NCBI RefSeq assembly: GCF_019059575.1
Contig: NW_024881965.1
Location: 434,001-498,000, forward strand
Origin: Amphibalanus amphitrite
Lineage: Eukaryota; Arthropoda; Thecostraca; Balanomorpha; Balanidae
Direction: 5' to 3'
DNA: 64,000 bases
Shown here: positions 37,501 through 46,072 of the stretch, piece after piece
Layout: each line of letters begins with the position of its first letter
Numbering within the stretch: position 1 is the first letter of the stretch
Notes under the pieces: model-generated
The model's input: the letters and a program-made list of their open reading frames with translations, nothing else
What the model was told of the DNA's origin: nothing
The model's database searches: none
Translations under genes and position numbers: made by a program

Positions 37501-40500
37501 TCCCACTGACCCGTCAGCCCCAGCGGACGGTTCCGTCTGCCCCGTCAGCTCTCAGCGGGCCTAACCCTACAGCGTCCACCGACCACTCCGCCGCAGCTAT
37601 AAACACGTCTGTGCACACACCCGGTCCCTCGACCTTTTTCGTGCATCGTGAAAAAGCTGCGTCTCGTCAGATGTAACCGCTGGCTCGTGTCTGACTGGTG
37701 TGCCGGCGTGCTCCATGCCGGGCTGAGGGTGCTCTAGCTCTGTGCTCTGCTGAGGGTTCCCTGTATATATAGAGAACCCCCGTGTTGAGGGTGCTCCGGC
37801 CTCCGTACCGTGCTGAGGGTGCTCTAGTCTAGCTCTGCGCGCAGCCGACTGCCGAGTGCTAGTGCCGGGGCCGGCGGACGGCGCATCAGAGCAGCGATGA
37901 TATCACACACAGCGATATGAGCAGAGTGCACCGGGTATATGATCTAAGGGTGTTGTCTCAGACATGGCGAGAGGATGCTCCCAGACATGGCGAGAGGATA
38001 CTAGTTACACCAGACTCGTTAGGTAAATCATATGAATGCAGTTTCCTACAGCAGCAGTACAGCATGTAGTGCAGCGCACCTACAATTTCCTTGTTACAGC
38101 TACCGGTTTTCATGGTTGAATTTTCAACTCGCAAAACCCACTTACATTTTTTTCAGGAGCTTGACTATGTCCTCGTCACATGATCTTTTCTTGTGTCCTC
38201 GGTGTGTCATCTGTGTCGTCAACAGCTAATCGTCCATCCTTATCCTTGTCATTCTCGCTCCGTGTCGTGTATTCCCGTCTGTCACCGACGTCCGCCCCAT
38301 CTCTGTGTCCCAGGTCTGCCCGTATGCCCCAGTCACCCCTGTCCCGTCTGTGTCCCGAATCACTGTCCCCTGTCCCCTCTCTGTGCCCTAGATCTGGCCG
38401 TGTGCCTGAGTCGCCCCTTTCCGTCCCTGCGTCCCAGGTCTGGTCGTGTGCTCCGAGTCACCCCTGGCCCTATCCCGTCTCTGTGCCGCAGGTCTCGCCG
38501 TCTGCCCGTCGGCGCTACAGCTGGTGCTGCTGCCCATGTGTCCTGAGTCACCGCGATATCTGCTCATCACCAAACAACGCGAGCAGGACGCACGCAAGGG
38601 TGGGTTGGCAGCAAACGCTGCGCACGCGAGGGAGTGCACGAGAGAGGTGGGGCGAACTGTCCTGCGGGAGGGTCGCATAAGAAGCATCAGTGATATTTTT
38701 GACTCGCTGTAAATTTGTACCTACAGAATTGTTTATTGTTTATTGTCACGAATATCCAATCATATCCTCTGAGAAGGGCTATTCTATGATTTTCGTCATA
38801 CAATGGAGAATCGGAGCAAAAGCTCCAGTTCGCACCATTAAAAGAACAGCACATTAAAACATCATTGAACACACAGAATTAAAAACACTTGGGTAAAATC
38901 GCAGGTAAAAACAGTTAGTACATACAAGCTGGTGATCTAACACGATAACGAGTTGGCTGTATCCCGCACTAGCGCCGGGACATGAACTCACGTTTGAGCA
39001 CTGCTTTCAGACGTCGCGCCGTCAGATCCTGGCGATTTTTAGCTATGACAGCGGTATTATACAGTTTCGCGACTCTACAATGAAACGTTCTCTGGCCATG
39101 ATGGGTATGGGCTCGGGGCACTGCTAGAAAATTTGATTGACGCGTGCATCTGCTCGCAACCTGATGGTTTCTCTTGAATTGAGAGGCCACCGATAGGGGT
39201 TGCTTCTGCGACAAGATACGATGAAGGAGACAGATGTCGTTGAGGTCAATAAAATCACGTGCTGACAGCCATCCTAGCGAACATTCCTAGAACATCCTAG
39301 AACATTGTTACCAGGCGTGAATGTGACATAGCTATGCTCAATCGTGTTCTATAAAAAATAGTAATCTCGCACTCAAGGCCCTATATACCCTTGCACTTTG
39401 GCTCAATCGTTATTACCACCTAGAATGTGTGATCGATCATAAAATGGGTTATCGTGAAGTTGAATATCTGGAGAATGCATTCTTTGTGAAATGACCAATG
39501 AGTATTAAGCTTGCGCTGACATTCATTATGCATAGTCCGCCTACATTTTTGGAAGCGTCAAGCCAGTCTTCGTAGCGTAACCTCTGTTTCAGTCGGCGTT
39601 CCCTCAGCTACCGGCTACGCCGCGACACGCACTCATTTATGCATATGCCTATCTGCCGGCACGGGTCACCCCTGATCGGTCAGTCTTCAATATGGTATGA
39701 CTTCCGCCTTTACGCTGGGTCGTCCTCTGAGCGCTCTGACTCTGTACCGCGGGGTCGTCTCCTCAGCTCTGCGGAAGCTGCGCCACGACAGCGCCATCGA
39801 GGCGGACGTGGAGGAGATGAAGGCCGAGGAGCGGGCGCAGCAGGCCGAGTCCAGCTTCACGATGCTGCAGCTGATCACGTCGCCGACGCTGCGCACGCCG
39901 CTCATCATCGCCATCGTGATGCAGCTCTCTCAGCAGCTCAGCGGCATCAACGCGGTACGGTGACGCTCCGGAGTGGAGAGGGAGGCCGGGGAGGTGTGGA
40001 GGAGGATGTTTTGGCGGATAATTGTTAATGCGGGTGTTTTTTATTCATGTGGTACTACCCAAGTTTTACCTAGCGTCTGATTGTCACTAGCCGGGAAGCA
40101 ATTTGATTCACACCATCCTCACCTAGGCTTATGAGCATTCGCCTAAGACCACGCGATTGACATCATTACCTCAACATCACCCTCTCTCCTCGGCAGGTCT
40201 TCTACTACTCGTTCGACATCTTCTTGGACGCCCACCTGTCTGAGGAGTCGGCCGGCTACGCCACCATGGGCGTCGGCGTGGTGATGGTGCTGATGACGGG
40301 CGTCTCGATCCTGCTGATCGAGCGCGAGGGCCGGCGCACGCTGCACCTCTGGGGCCTGGGCGGCATGTTCTTCTTCTCCGTGTTCATCACCATCACGTTC
40401 CTGGTGAAGGGGATCATCTCGTGGATCTCCTACCTGTCGGTGGTGTGCACGTTCGGGTTCGTCGTGTTCTTCGCCGTCGGGCCCGGCTCCATCCCGTGGA

Positions 40501-43500
40501 TGATCACTGCCGAGCTCTTCTCACAAGGTGAGTTTGCCAACCTATGGGCTGTGGGCTGTGACACGGGCCAGGAGTTGGTGCGCCTTTGGTGCGCAGGCAC
40601 TGTCGAGCTGCTCTGTGTGGGGGTTGTGTGACAGGTATTGTGTGCGGCAAATGCTGGTTATTGCAGGTCAGGTATCGAATTCGAGACAACTCGGGTCCCG
40701 TAGGGATGTCCGTCTGATTTGTTTTCTATTAATTCTTGACTTACGAACACGGTCGTCACGAAGATTGATAATAGCTCGGTTCATGACTTTGTGGAATATT
40801 TGAAGTGATTCACCTTTGGACGCCTTTGAAGCGGCCTGACCAACATACCAAAGATAGCTGCCCCACGTCGCCAGCCTGTCCGCGGGATCAGCGCATCGGT
40901 CGTGAGGAATCAGCAAATCATTGTTACCGGGGCAACGGGCAGCCGTTACCTAGGCAACCGATTGTTAGGGCGAAACTAGCGCTTCCTTGTCACCAAAGGA
41001 TTAGTCAATTAATATTGACAGTAGACTCGACTGGAACGTCAGTTAAACTTGGCGGCTCCCAGGTCTGGGAAGTAGGTATTTCTGTCCCCGCAATGTCGGA
41101 AGTGCGCTTCAGTGCCCCGCGGCATCCTCTCCTCCCGAAAGAGCTGGCCACCGGCTGCTGACTCGATCCGATTGGGCACTCGATCCGTCCGTTCCCGCCC
41201 CGATTGTCCAGCCTGCCGCTGTGCCGGCTCGGCAGTCCCCTGTCCTGCCCTGTCAGCGGCCGAGGGCACCCCTACCCGGCGGGGGTCGCGTTACACCCCT
41301 GTCCGGCCCCCGGACACCGGCCAATGGGTCCGCTGCCGCCGGCGGTCCGAGGGTCCATGGTGTATTGATGTGCCGAGCTGCGCCATTAGCTGGGACACGT
41401 GCCGTCAGCATGCCGTGGTTTGGAGCCCGGGAGGTCGTGTGGTAGATAGCGGCCAAACATAGAGAGGTTTACTGCCTTGAGATGCCATTTGTGGTATACA
41501 GAGGTGAAGAATATCGCCTTTTTATCTTCATTATTGTATACATTTGTAATGTAAATTGAGATAAATTGTGCACCAAATGTTCTGAACATACGCTAATGTC
41601 CTGCATTCATTTTGGGCTTGCGTGTTGTTGTTTCTAATAACGATGAAATAATTGCAATTAAAGGCGAACGGACCCAATATCACTTATTAGTCCTGGCCGG
41701 GCTCTCCCTATCAGATACACAGTCGGCACATTTGATGTCCGTTTAACACTGAACAGGCCCCCAGTTGACACGTGTCGCGGTCATGATGTGTTATGTCACG
41801 TCTCGTCGTCATATGTCTGCTGACAGCCGTGTGTGGTGTGTTCGCTTTTAATTGGGCATGTTATTTGGTTCGCTTAATTAAAGACGGTTATTTGGCTCCC
41901 GGAGTTTGAAACGTGGTACGATAGTTAGACTGGATGGAATAAAGTTTTCGTAGTTTCCATTCATGTTTCTGCATCCTTAATGTTCTTTCGTGTGTGGCAT
42001 TCAGGACTCAAGTTAGTGCAGTTATGTGGAATGTGCTGTCGTAAACTGCGTCATAAGTATGCCGTTTTCCGTTTAAACCGTGATATTGTCTCGCCTGTAA
42101 CATGTAACATCACGACTGTAACACGTTGCTGACCGCGTGTCTCGTTCCGCAGGTCCGCGGCCGGCAGCGATGAGTATCGCAGTGCTGGTCAACTGGTTCT
42201 GTAACTTCATCGTCGGCATCGCCTTCCTCCCGATGAAGGTATGTCCGTCTACAGCACCCTCCAACCAGACCAGACATGCCATCCCGGTCAGCCGGAGAGT
42301 TCGTACACGACTCAGGACTGGTCAGGTGTATGTAGTCGTTGCAGTAAGGCACGGCGAACCAATAACGCCCGTAACGTAACCCTTCCTCACACACAGGCAT
42401 CATGTTTTATCATCATGTTTTATCATGTATTACCTACATATTACCTATGTAGGTAATAATCTACACTACCCCAGCAAAATAAATCTTGTGGTATCCTTGT
42501 ATTTCCATAAATCACCAACAGGCTTACGCCCAATTACAAGTGAAGTCAGACGCACACGCATACCTACATGCATAAATATCGCCCATCCCTCCACACACAC
42601 ACTTCTCCTTTGCATCCGGCAGAGGCCGACTCAATCACATAACGCACGCCAGGGTTGAGGCATTGGTGATACAACCGTCGAACCCGGTTTGTCATACAGA
42701 TCAGTCAACACAGTTCGACATAGATCAGTCTTTAATCAGGAGCCATCCGCACGCCGTCATTGTTTACGGTATGGTCAGGCCACTGGCCAATGCCATTTGT
42801 TACACGTCATCGGCAGTCTGACGGGATGAGTGTCCTATGTGGGGCGGAACCGGACAGCGAACACTGACCTTTGACCCGCGACGGTGTCCGAGGGTTCCGT
42901 GCAGGGTTGAGCTCAGGTGGTGACAGGGATCTTTGACTCGCGCCCGCTTCCCGGGAGTCCCGTGTCCATATGCATTAGGCGGTGAACAGGGGCCTTTGAC
43001 CCTTCCCCGCTGTCCGAGGGTCGGCTGAATGGGTTCCGGCGGTCGATAGTATCACCCCACCGGTCGGCGCCCATAGAACGCGACCCACCGGCCCACCACG
43101 CACTCACTCCCGTGACAAACGGCCTGGCATTGTTCCGGGCCCCGCTTGAGCGGCACTTTCCGCATCGCGAGGGTCGCCAGCACGGGCCATGTGCTCAATG
43201 CTGGACGGATGGCTGTCTAGGGGAGGCGACATTATCGTGTTGCTAGTGACGGAGTAACACGCCACGCGACGACGCTGTCAGGTCCTAGCTCGTAACTCAA
43301 ATCAAAGCAGACGTGCCGTGATGTACGGGCTCCTAGTGCTGATTATGTAAGCGGTCCTTAGTCGCTGTTTGACCCGTAGTCCGGCCGGTCGACCGTGTCC
43401 TCTTTATAGTCGGCTCACGGTGAGGTGAGCGGGCTCCGTGATCGCTCCGTTTCGTGACACCTATCCGTGACAATCACGGCGACTGCCGGTGCCAGGCTGT

Positions 43501-45776
43501 GACTGCAAGTTGTCACGCCGGGGAACCACCCTGCTTAGTACACCGACGGTGACCCAGAAGGGACAGAATGGAGGAAGGTGTCAACTTTCGTGGTTAAGAT
43601 CACGGTGTCTGTGAAGGTTTAAAGCTGGTTTTATACAACACTTGGCGGCACAGGTGCGTTGCGTGCGTGTGCGCTCGTACCTGTATGAGCGTTCATCATC
43701 GACTATCGCTCCCATATGATCGATCATGGTATACTAATTGCCATACGCCACCTGCGCTATCTGTCCCCTCCCCTCCCCCACTTCACCGAGATGGTTCCTG
43801 CATCAAACGTACAAGACACGCAGGGACGTACGGGAAACCCATGGACGTGCAGGGAACGACGGGACGCCCCGGGAGCGCAGAGGCATGCATTAAATGCAGA
43901 GACGCGCTGAAACTACCGAAGCTTCGGTTCGCGAAGGGGCGGTGTGATTAGGCGAAAGGCCAGCTGCTGTGGAGGAAGGGAGCGCCGATGGCTCGATTGT
44001 CTGTCGGGCGGCCGCTCCGTCTTCCGTCCGCCGGCAGCTGTGTCGATCATTGTCCGGAGCCAGGGTAATTGGCGGGGGCGGCCCATGCACCCATCGATCG
44101 ACGACGGCGGACGGCGGGGACCTGGCGACGTCGGGGGGCCGGCGGTGACGCCATCCCGACCTTGGCCCGGAGCACCGCAGGCCGGGCGCAGTGCCGTCGG
44201 CAGCCGTGGGATGACACGTCATTGATCATTGTCAGTATCAGGACACTGGCATGTTTTCATCGTCAGTATGTGATGAAGGCGGGCGATAAGTCATCGCCCT
44301 CAATAAAGGCATGCTTATGTAATTTTCGGTAATATTTCCATAACAGTTGAGGAGCACACATGCTGGTTTTTTTTTTAAAATAAGAATTCTGATCATATTG
44401 AGAGTTAACCTAAGTTGCCAGACGAAGGAGTTCATCCTTATGTACAGCCCTCTGGGCTCTGCACACTGCGTGGTAGGTATTCTTTTTTCGACAAAACCGA
44501 TAATAACTCAAAGACTATGTTATCAGTCGGTCGGAACTCATTGCATCTAGATGCGCCATGCTCCACTCCTTCGATTGGGTCTATCACTGAACAAAGCAAA
44601 CGCCTACTGTGGCAGCAAAATGCAAAAGTTTGTTTTGGAGGCATGATAAACTTTTGTGTTTTGTTGCCAAACTGGATGGAAAATCTATACCATGAAAGTC
44701 CAATCTAAGGTGCGGAGTCTCGTGCGTCTTGCTGTTACGATTTCCGAGTGACAGCAGAGTATTCGAGTTATTCTCGGTTTTGTGGGGAAAAAAATAACTT
44801 CCACGCAGTGTGCAGAGGGCTGTACTCATCCTCCCGGTAGCTGCCCACTGCGCTTGTATCTGCTGGCTCATGTCGACTCACTCGGAGTAGGTCTGCTGTT
44901 ATGTTAGCCGTCTTTTCTTCCCTCCCTTCCCCCGGCAGATCACACACCGCAGCTGCTTGAACTGACCCTCCCCCTCCCCTTTCCTCAGCGTATGTTCGCA
45001 ACACCCTGACACCGTCCGTGTCTCGCTGTCGGCAGAACGCGCTGGAGAACTACACGTTCCTGCCATTCTCAGCGCTGCTGGCGATCTTCTGGGGATTCAC
45101 GCTCAAAATGGTGCCCGAAACCAAGGGAAAGACGTTCGAGGAGATCGCCGCGCTGTTCCGACGATCCGAGCCGTGAGTTGGCGCGCCACAGCGCTGAGCT
45201 GGCCGTCTAAGCCGAGCCGCTGTGCTACAGAGCTTTGCTAGGATAACTGGTATGGGAACTGGGATGCCATTATAATAGGTGATGGATTTAGTACTTTTGG
45301 GCTTGATTCCAAATTCTTATGCTGTCATGATGGCATTTGATGGGTTGGAGTCCAACCCATCAAATTGGTCCAACCGTTGGACCAATTTATCTGAAAGCAA
45401 GTATCACTAGAAAAGCTGTGTCAATCAAGCCACTACGTTGACAGAGAGAACCACTTTGCGGTACTTGCCGATCTTTGATTGATGAACAAGCTGTAGGCTT
45501 AGACACCATTGGCCTTCCGCCACCGTTCTGGTACCGGCCGTGTGCCCTTGAGCTCCGCGCCGTGTCTGACCGTCCCTGGCTGTTCCGGCTGCCCAGCGGG
45601 AGCGAGCTGATGCTGGACGAAGATGGCTTCAGGTGAGCACCCCGCATGGTGTGTCTCCCACCTACCACCCGCCCCGTCCGCTCTGTTGCAGACTGGTGCC
45701 CGAGCCGCAGCAGCAGCAGTACAAGACCGACGCCGGCACTGACAATGGCGCGTTTGAGTCTAGCTCGCAGCTGTAG
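11987..45776 (+). CDS. Glut1: Glut1-like facilitative glucose transporter (gene span, 13 coding exons)
   Basis: Twelve-helix sugar transporter of the major facilitator superfamily (SLC2 class I), expected to carry glucose passively across the plasma membrane. Thirteen exons join in phase at GT-AG sites: 11987-12037, 17370-17465, 20197-20357, 33368-33492, 34793-34908, 35262-35316, 38492-38599, 39767-39954, 40197-40527, 42153-42238, 45036-45172, 45597-45632 and 45692-45776. They total 1575 nt, or 524 residues plus stop; human GLUT1 has 492. Family signatures: [10 protein letters not shown] (38-47), GRR (102-104), PESPR (219-223), [10 protein letters not shown] (290-299, substrate-contact helix 7), GRR (345-347), GPGSIPW (395-401) and PETKG (466-470). 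The wording is closest to Drosophila Glut1 as I remember it, for example [13 protein letters not shown] and ENYTFLPFS. No internal stop or phase error, so the gene looks intact. The start is the first ATG of exon 1; a second in-frame ATG lies two codons on. Alternative C-terminal exons are listed separately. Confidence 0.95.
13121..14366. mobile_element. TTAA-type MITE, family D
   Basis: Starts CCCGAGCGGGGCTGG after TTAG (a decayed TTAA) and ends CCGCGCGGG before TTAA (14367-14370). Both ends carry GGTAAA...TTTACCCCC G/C hairpins, and the palindromic GGCGCGCAGCGCC module lies at about 13190-13205. The interior is AT-rich then GGTCA-rich. Confidence 0.65.
15469..15524. repeat. Palindrome CATAGACCACTATA...TATAGTGGTCTATG
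   Basis: Arms at 15469-15482 and 15511-15524, with further internal CCACTATA repeats that can pair as well. AT-rich cruciform-prone site in intron 1. Confidence 0.85.
15584..15900 (+). repeat. Three tandem units of about 105-120 bp
   Basis: Units with TATCGATAGGGAGCTGGTCC, CGTTCACGGTTCACCTC and ACCGCCTCCGCTAGGGCCGC; the second and third also duplicate GTAGGGAGCTGGTCCGTCC internally. In Glut1 intron 1; function unknown. Confidence 0.85.
17370..17465 (+). CDS. Glut1: Glut1 coding exon 2
   Basis: Acceptor CTGTTTCAG, donor GTACGT, 32 codons, phase 0. Encodes transmembrane helix 1 with the class I signature [16 protein letters not shown]. Confidence 0.95.
17880..18235. repeat. Tandem units of about 107 bp rich in CCCGATCGGGA
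   Basis: Two to three units sharing GCCTTATGACATTTTAACAA, CTCCGATCCCGATC and GGTTCGGAAATCCCGCACG. A looser relative lies at 19255-19450. Glut1 intron 2; origin unknown, perhaps part of a transposon. Confidence 0.75.
19905..20115 (+). repeat. Degenerate TGTATGGAC repeats
   Basis: About ten TGTATGG(A/T)(C/A) phrases at irregular spacing just before the exon 3 acceptor region. Confidence 0.7.
20197..20357 (+). CDS. Glut1: Glut1 coding exon 3
   Basis: Acceptor TTTCCGCCAG, donor GTCAGT, 161 nt, ends in phase 2 inside an Arg codon. Encodes the first extracellular loop ([11 protein letters not shown]) and helix 2, ending in the conserved loop NRLGR. A short copy of the upstream pyrimidine tract, CCCTCCGTCCCCCTGCC, lies about 55 bp before the acceptor's own tract. 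Confidence 0.95.
20358..20760 (+). repeat. Degenerate GGTCACAGG minisatellite after exon 3
   Basis: Irregular units such as GGGGTCACAGAGACGGTCA follow the exon 3 donor for about 400 bp. A similar block (GGTCACCGAGGGGCAGGG) follows the exon 5 donor. Confidence 0.75.
22450..23300 (+). pseudogene. Tc1/mariner transposase remnant
   Basis: Fragments in several frames match the DDE transposase layout: a WWKKFRDK-like stretch near 22480, [16 protein letters not shown] near 22550, [14 protein letters not shown] (second catalytic Asp region) near 23105, and [15 protein letters not shown] (the family's NPIE motif) near 23225, which needs a frame change. Not functional. Moderate similarity only, judged by eye. 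Confidence 0.65.
23315..23695. repeat. Minisatellite of about 21-24 bp (GGCGCCCCT units)
   Basis: About 16-18 imperfect units of AGGCGCCCCTCTTTCNN type inside the mariner-like element. In one minus frame it gives a GAP-rich repeat peptide ([17 protein letters not shown]), which I regard as a by-product. Confidence 0.8.
24389..24432. repeat. Inverted repeat, 17-bp arms
   Basis: CAAGCGTATCTAATGGG (24389-24405) and its exact complement CCCATTAGATACGCTTG (24416-24432), 10-nt loop, directly after another GGCAGCAAAAGCTGCC motif like that at the mariner ends. Confidence 0.85.
24433..24561. repeat. 39-bp tandem repeat ending in a perfect 21-bp hairpin
   Basis: TACACTTGATGGCAAGAC recurs three times at a 39-bp spacing; the last copy runs into arms 24515-24535 and 24541-24561 (GATGGCAAGACGAGAAGCAA and complement) with a 5-nt loop. 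Confidence 0.9.
25117..25587. repeat. 470-bp CT/CCCT polypyrimidine tract
   Basis: Almost pure pyrimidine on the plus strand, (CT)n with CCCT and TCGC interruptions, in Glut1 intron 3. All open frames over it (Ser/Leu/Pro on plus, Arg/Glu on minus) are composition artefacts. Could form triplex (H-) DNA. Confidence 0.97.
25677..27512. mobile_element. TIR element with GGGCCAAGTGCGAAGG ends
   Basis: Left end GGGCCAAGTGCGAAGGCTAG at 25677 is matched in inverse at 27493-27512. Both subterminal zones repeat palindromic TAGTCC...TTCGC/AATGG phrases. A hAT-like MITE (26305-26734) and a fragment of a TTAA-type element (about 25930-26135) lie inside. No clear target duplication. Confidence 0.65.
26305..26734. 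mobile_element. hAT-like MITE, 430 bp, 8-bp target duplication
   Basis: TIRs TAGAGTTGCAATGTTTCCC and its inverse GGGAAACTTTGCAACTCTA, flanked by GTACTAAT at 26297-26304 and 26735-26742. The inside is rich in TACCGGCATGC. No coding capacity. Confidence 0.88.
27530..27975 (+). repeat. AACTCA-rich subterminal repeats, left end of the CACTG element
   Basis: Roughly thirty variants of GTAACTCAGGT-like phrases at irregular 12-20-bp spacing. The opposite end (32640-32940) is similarly rich in AACTCA. Confidence 0.7.
28805..30768 (+). mobile_element. TTAA-type MITE, family C, copy 2, interrupted by family A
   Basis: Left TTAA at 28801-28804, starts ACCGCGCCGTGC; right end GCACAGCGCGGG followed by TCAA (a decayed TTAA). 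Carries the complete family A element at 29163-30100, so about 1 kb is its own. No open frame worth calling. Confidence 0.7.
29163..30100 (-). mobile_element. TTAA-flanked piggyBac-like MITE, family A, copy 2
   Basis: Complete, inverted copy of the 57225-58172 element. TTAA at 29159-29162 and 30101-30104. It sits inside another TTAA element (28805-30768): the uninterrupted relative at 7433-8608 reads straight through the matching point (GGTCAACGGTTTAGCCTCCA). Confidence 0.88.
31353..32258 (-). mobile_element. TTAA-flanked MITE, family B, copy 2 (inverted)
   Basis: Starts CCCTCGCATGTGTAGGGG and ends CATGCAAGGG, with TTAA at 31349-31352 and 32259-32262. The interior is the reverse complement of 6488-7368 with scattered differences; the two outermost ends differ more. 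Confidence 0.83.
33368..33492 (+). CDS. Glut1: Glut1 coding exon 4
   Basis: Acceptor CGTTCCAG, donor GTCAGT, enters in phase 2 and leaves in phase 1. Completes the GRR motif, then helices 3-4 ([31 protein letters not shown]). It follows a 13-kb intron full of transposons. Confidence 0.95.
34793..34908 (+). CDS. Glut1: Glut1 coding exon 5
   Basis: Acceptor TCGCCACAG, donor GTGGGT, 116 nt, ends in phase 0. Encodes the helix 4-5 loop and helix 5 with the conserved [13 protein letters not shown] and [13 protein letters not shown]. Confidence 0.95.
34909..35190 (+). repeat. GGTCACCGAGGGGCAG minisatellite filling intron 5
   Basis: Four close copies of TCACCGAGGGGCAGGG at 34960-35030 and looser copies to 35190. 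It takes up most of this 353-bp intron. Confidence 0.85.
35262..35316 (+). CDS. Glut1: Glut1 coding exon 6
   Basis: Acceptor TCTGTTGCAG, donor GTGAGT, 55 nt, ends in phase 1. Encodes [18 protein letters not shown]. The donor and preceding bases recur in degenerate form downstream (35300-35425). Confidence 0.93.
35300..35425 (+). repeat. Degenerate copies of the Glut1 exon 6 donor
   Basis: CTGCTGCTTGGTGAGTGCCC at the real exon end is followed by ATGCTGCTTGGTGAGCGTCC (about 35370) and CTGCTGGTAGGTGAATG (about 35412). Each keeps a usable GT donor. Confidence 0.75.
35426..38299 (+). other. Most of Glut1 intron 6
   Basis: No gene seen. A short hairpin AAAGAACCAGCA/TGCTGGTTCTTT is at 35706-35733, and the phrase GCTGAGGGTGCTCTAG recurs near 37720-37840. 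The open frame 35984-36664 (minus) is GC-driven, with no recognised domain. Confidence 0.7.
38300..38505 (+). repeat. Degenerate copies of the Glut1 exon 7 acceptor and exon start
   Basis: Four acceptor-like junctions, AG ending at 38313, 38391, 38437 and 38491 (the real one). Each is followed by a version of GTCTGGCCGTGTGCC and preceded by CTGTGTCCC-type pyrimidine tracts. Confidence 0.75.
38492..38599 (+). CDS. Glut1: Glut1 coding exon 7
   Basis: Acceptor GTGCCGCAG, donor GTGGGT, 108 nt, phase 1 to phase 1. Encodes helix 6 and the PESPR motif ([18 protein letters not shown]). The acceptor and exon start are preceded by three degenerate copies of themselves. Confidence 0.93.
38600..39766 (+). 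other. Glut1 intron 7
   Basis: 1.2 kb, nothing identifiable beyond AT-rich unique sequence. Confidence 0.7.
39767..39954 (+). CDS. Glut1: Glut1 coding exon 8
   Basis: Acceptor GTCTCCTCAG, donor GTACGG, 188 nt, ends in phase 0. Encodes the large central cytosolic loop ([14 protein letters not shown]) and helix 7 with [11 protein letters not shown], the exofacial substrate-contact helix of class I transporters. Confidence 0.95.
40197..40527 (+). CDS. Glut1: Glut1 coding exon 9
   Basis: Acceptor CCTCGGCAG, donor GTGAGT, 331 nt, ends in phase 1. Largest exon. It encodes helices 8-10 with [10 protein letters not shown] and [16 protein letters not shown], the tryptophan-bearing helix 10 region tied to sugar and cytochalasin B binding in the family. 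Confidence 0.95.
40528..42152 (+). other. Glut1 intron 9
   Basis: 1.6 kb, no repeats or open frames that I can support. Confidence 0.7.
42153..42238 (+). CDS. Glut1: Glut1 coding exon 10
   Basis: Acceptor GTTCCGCAG, donor GTATGT, 86 nt, ends in phase 0. Encodes [15 protein letters not shown] and the start of helix 11 ([11 protein letters not shown]). Confidence 0.94.
42239..45035 (+). other. Glut1 intron 10
   Basis: 2.8 kb. Contains a short hairpin near 42427-42457 (ATTACCTACATA/TATGTAGGTAAT) and the MITE at 44442-44825. Otherwise nothing recognised. Confidence 0.7.
44442..44825. mobile_element. MITE with GTACAGCCCTCT ends
   Basis: Inverted ends of about 80 bp with a small gap: GTACAGCCCTCT and CTGCACACTGCGTGG, then ACAAAACCG. 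TCATCCT occurs on both flanks (about 44432 and 44826), a possible 7-8-bp target duplication, which would fit hAT. A second hairpin (GTTTTGTTGCCA / TGGCAGCAAAATGC) lies inside. Glut1 intron 10. Confidence 0.7.
45036..45172 (+). CDS. Glut1: Glut1 coding exon 11
   Basis: Acceptor CTGTCGGCAG, donor GTGAGT, 137 nt, ends in phase 2. Encodes helix 12 and the C-terminal signature [17 protein letters not shown]. If the donor is not used, the frame runs at once into TGA (45174-45176), ending the protein after ...RRSEP at about 485 residues. That is close to the normal family length, so a retained-intron isoform would still hold all twelve helices. Confidence 0.93.
45339..45388. repeat. Two adjacent hairpins in intron 11
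   Basis: GATGGGTTGGA...TCCAACCCATC followed at once by AAATTGGTCCAA...TTGGACCAATTT. Lies 166 bp after the exon 11 donor and about 210 bp before micro-exon 12. Confidence 0.8.
45597..45632 (+). CDS. Glut1: Glut1 coding exon 12 (micro-exon, C-terminal tail)
   Basis: Acceptor GGCTGCCCAG, donor GTGAGC, 36 nt, phase 2 to phase 2. Encodes the acidic tail [12 protein letters not shown]. The flanking phases fit exon 11 and both candidate last exons exactly. Confidence 0.75.
45692..45776 (+). CDS. Glut1: Glut1 coding exon 13a, alternative terminal exon
   Basis: Acceptor CTCTGTTGCAG, in phase with exon 12. Encodes [19 protein letters not shown] and ends GAFESSSQL before TAG. It lies only 59 bp after exon 12. 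This gives the 524-residue isoform. Confidence 0.75.
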
Positions 45777-45939
45777 CCGCCCGTGTCTCTGCCCGCCCGC
45801 ACCGCCCACCGCTGCGGGCCCGCGTGTGTGTGTGTCTGTGTGTGCGTGTGTGGTGCCGCGCGCTGTGTGACGCTGTTTGCCGTGACGCGTCACGTCTCGG
45901 GCTGCGTGACGCGAGTGACCGTCACCCGGCCGGTTGCAG

Positions 45940-46072
45940 GCCGATCACCAACGGCTCCCAGCCGGCGGCGGCGGCGCGATTCGAGGCGCCGCCCCTGCTC
46001 GAGGCCCGCTACGTGCCGCCCTGTAAGGCACGCGCCACGCGCCCGGCGCAGGTGTATCGGTGTGCCCCGTAG
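45940..46072 (+). CDS. Glut1: Glut1 coding exon 13b, alternative C-terminal exon
   Basis: Acceptor CCGGTTGCAG, in the same phase as 13a, so exon 12 could splice to either. The frame reads RPITNGSQPAAAARFEAPP, then LLEARYVPP, then a basic tail to TAG at 46070-46072 (540-residue isoform). A GTAAGG donor at 46023-46028 inside it would instead leave in phase 1, which matches the open frame at 48273. Inferred from splice signals and phase. Confidence 0.6.
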
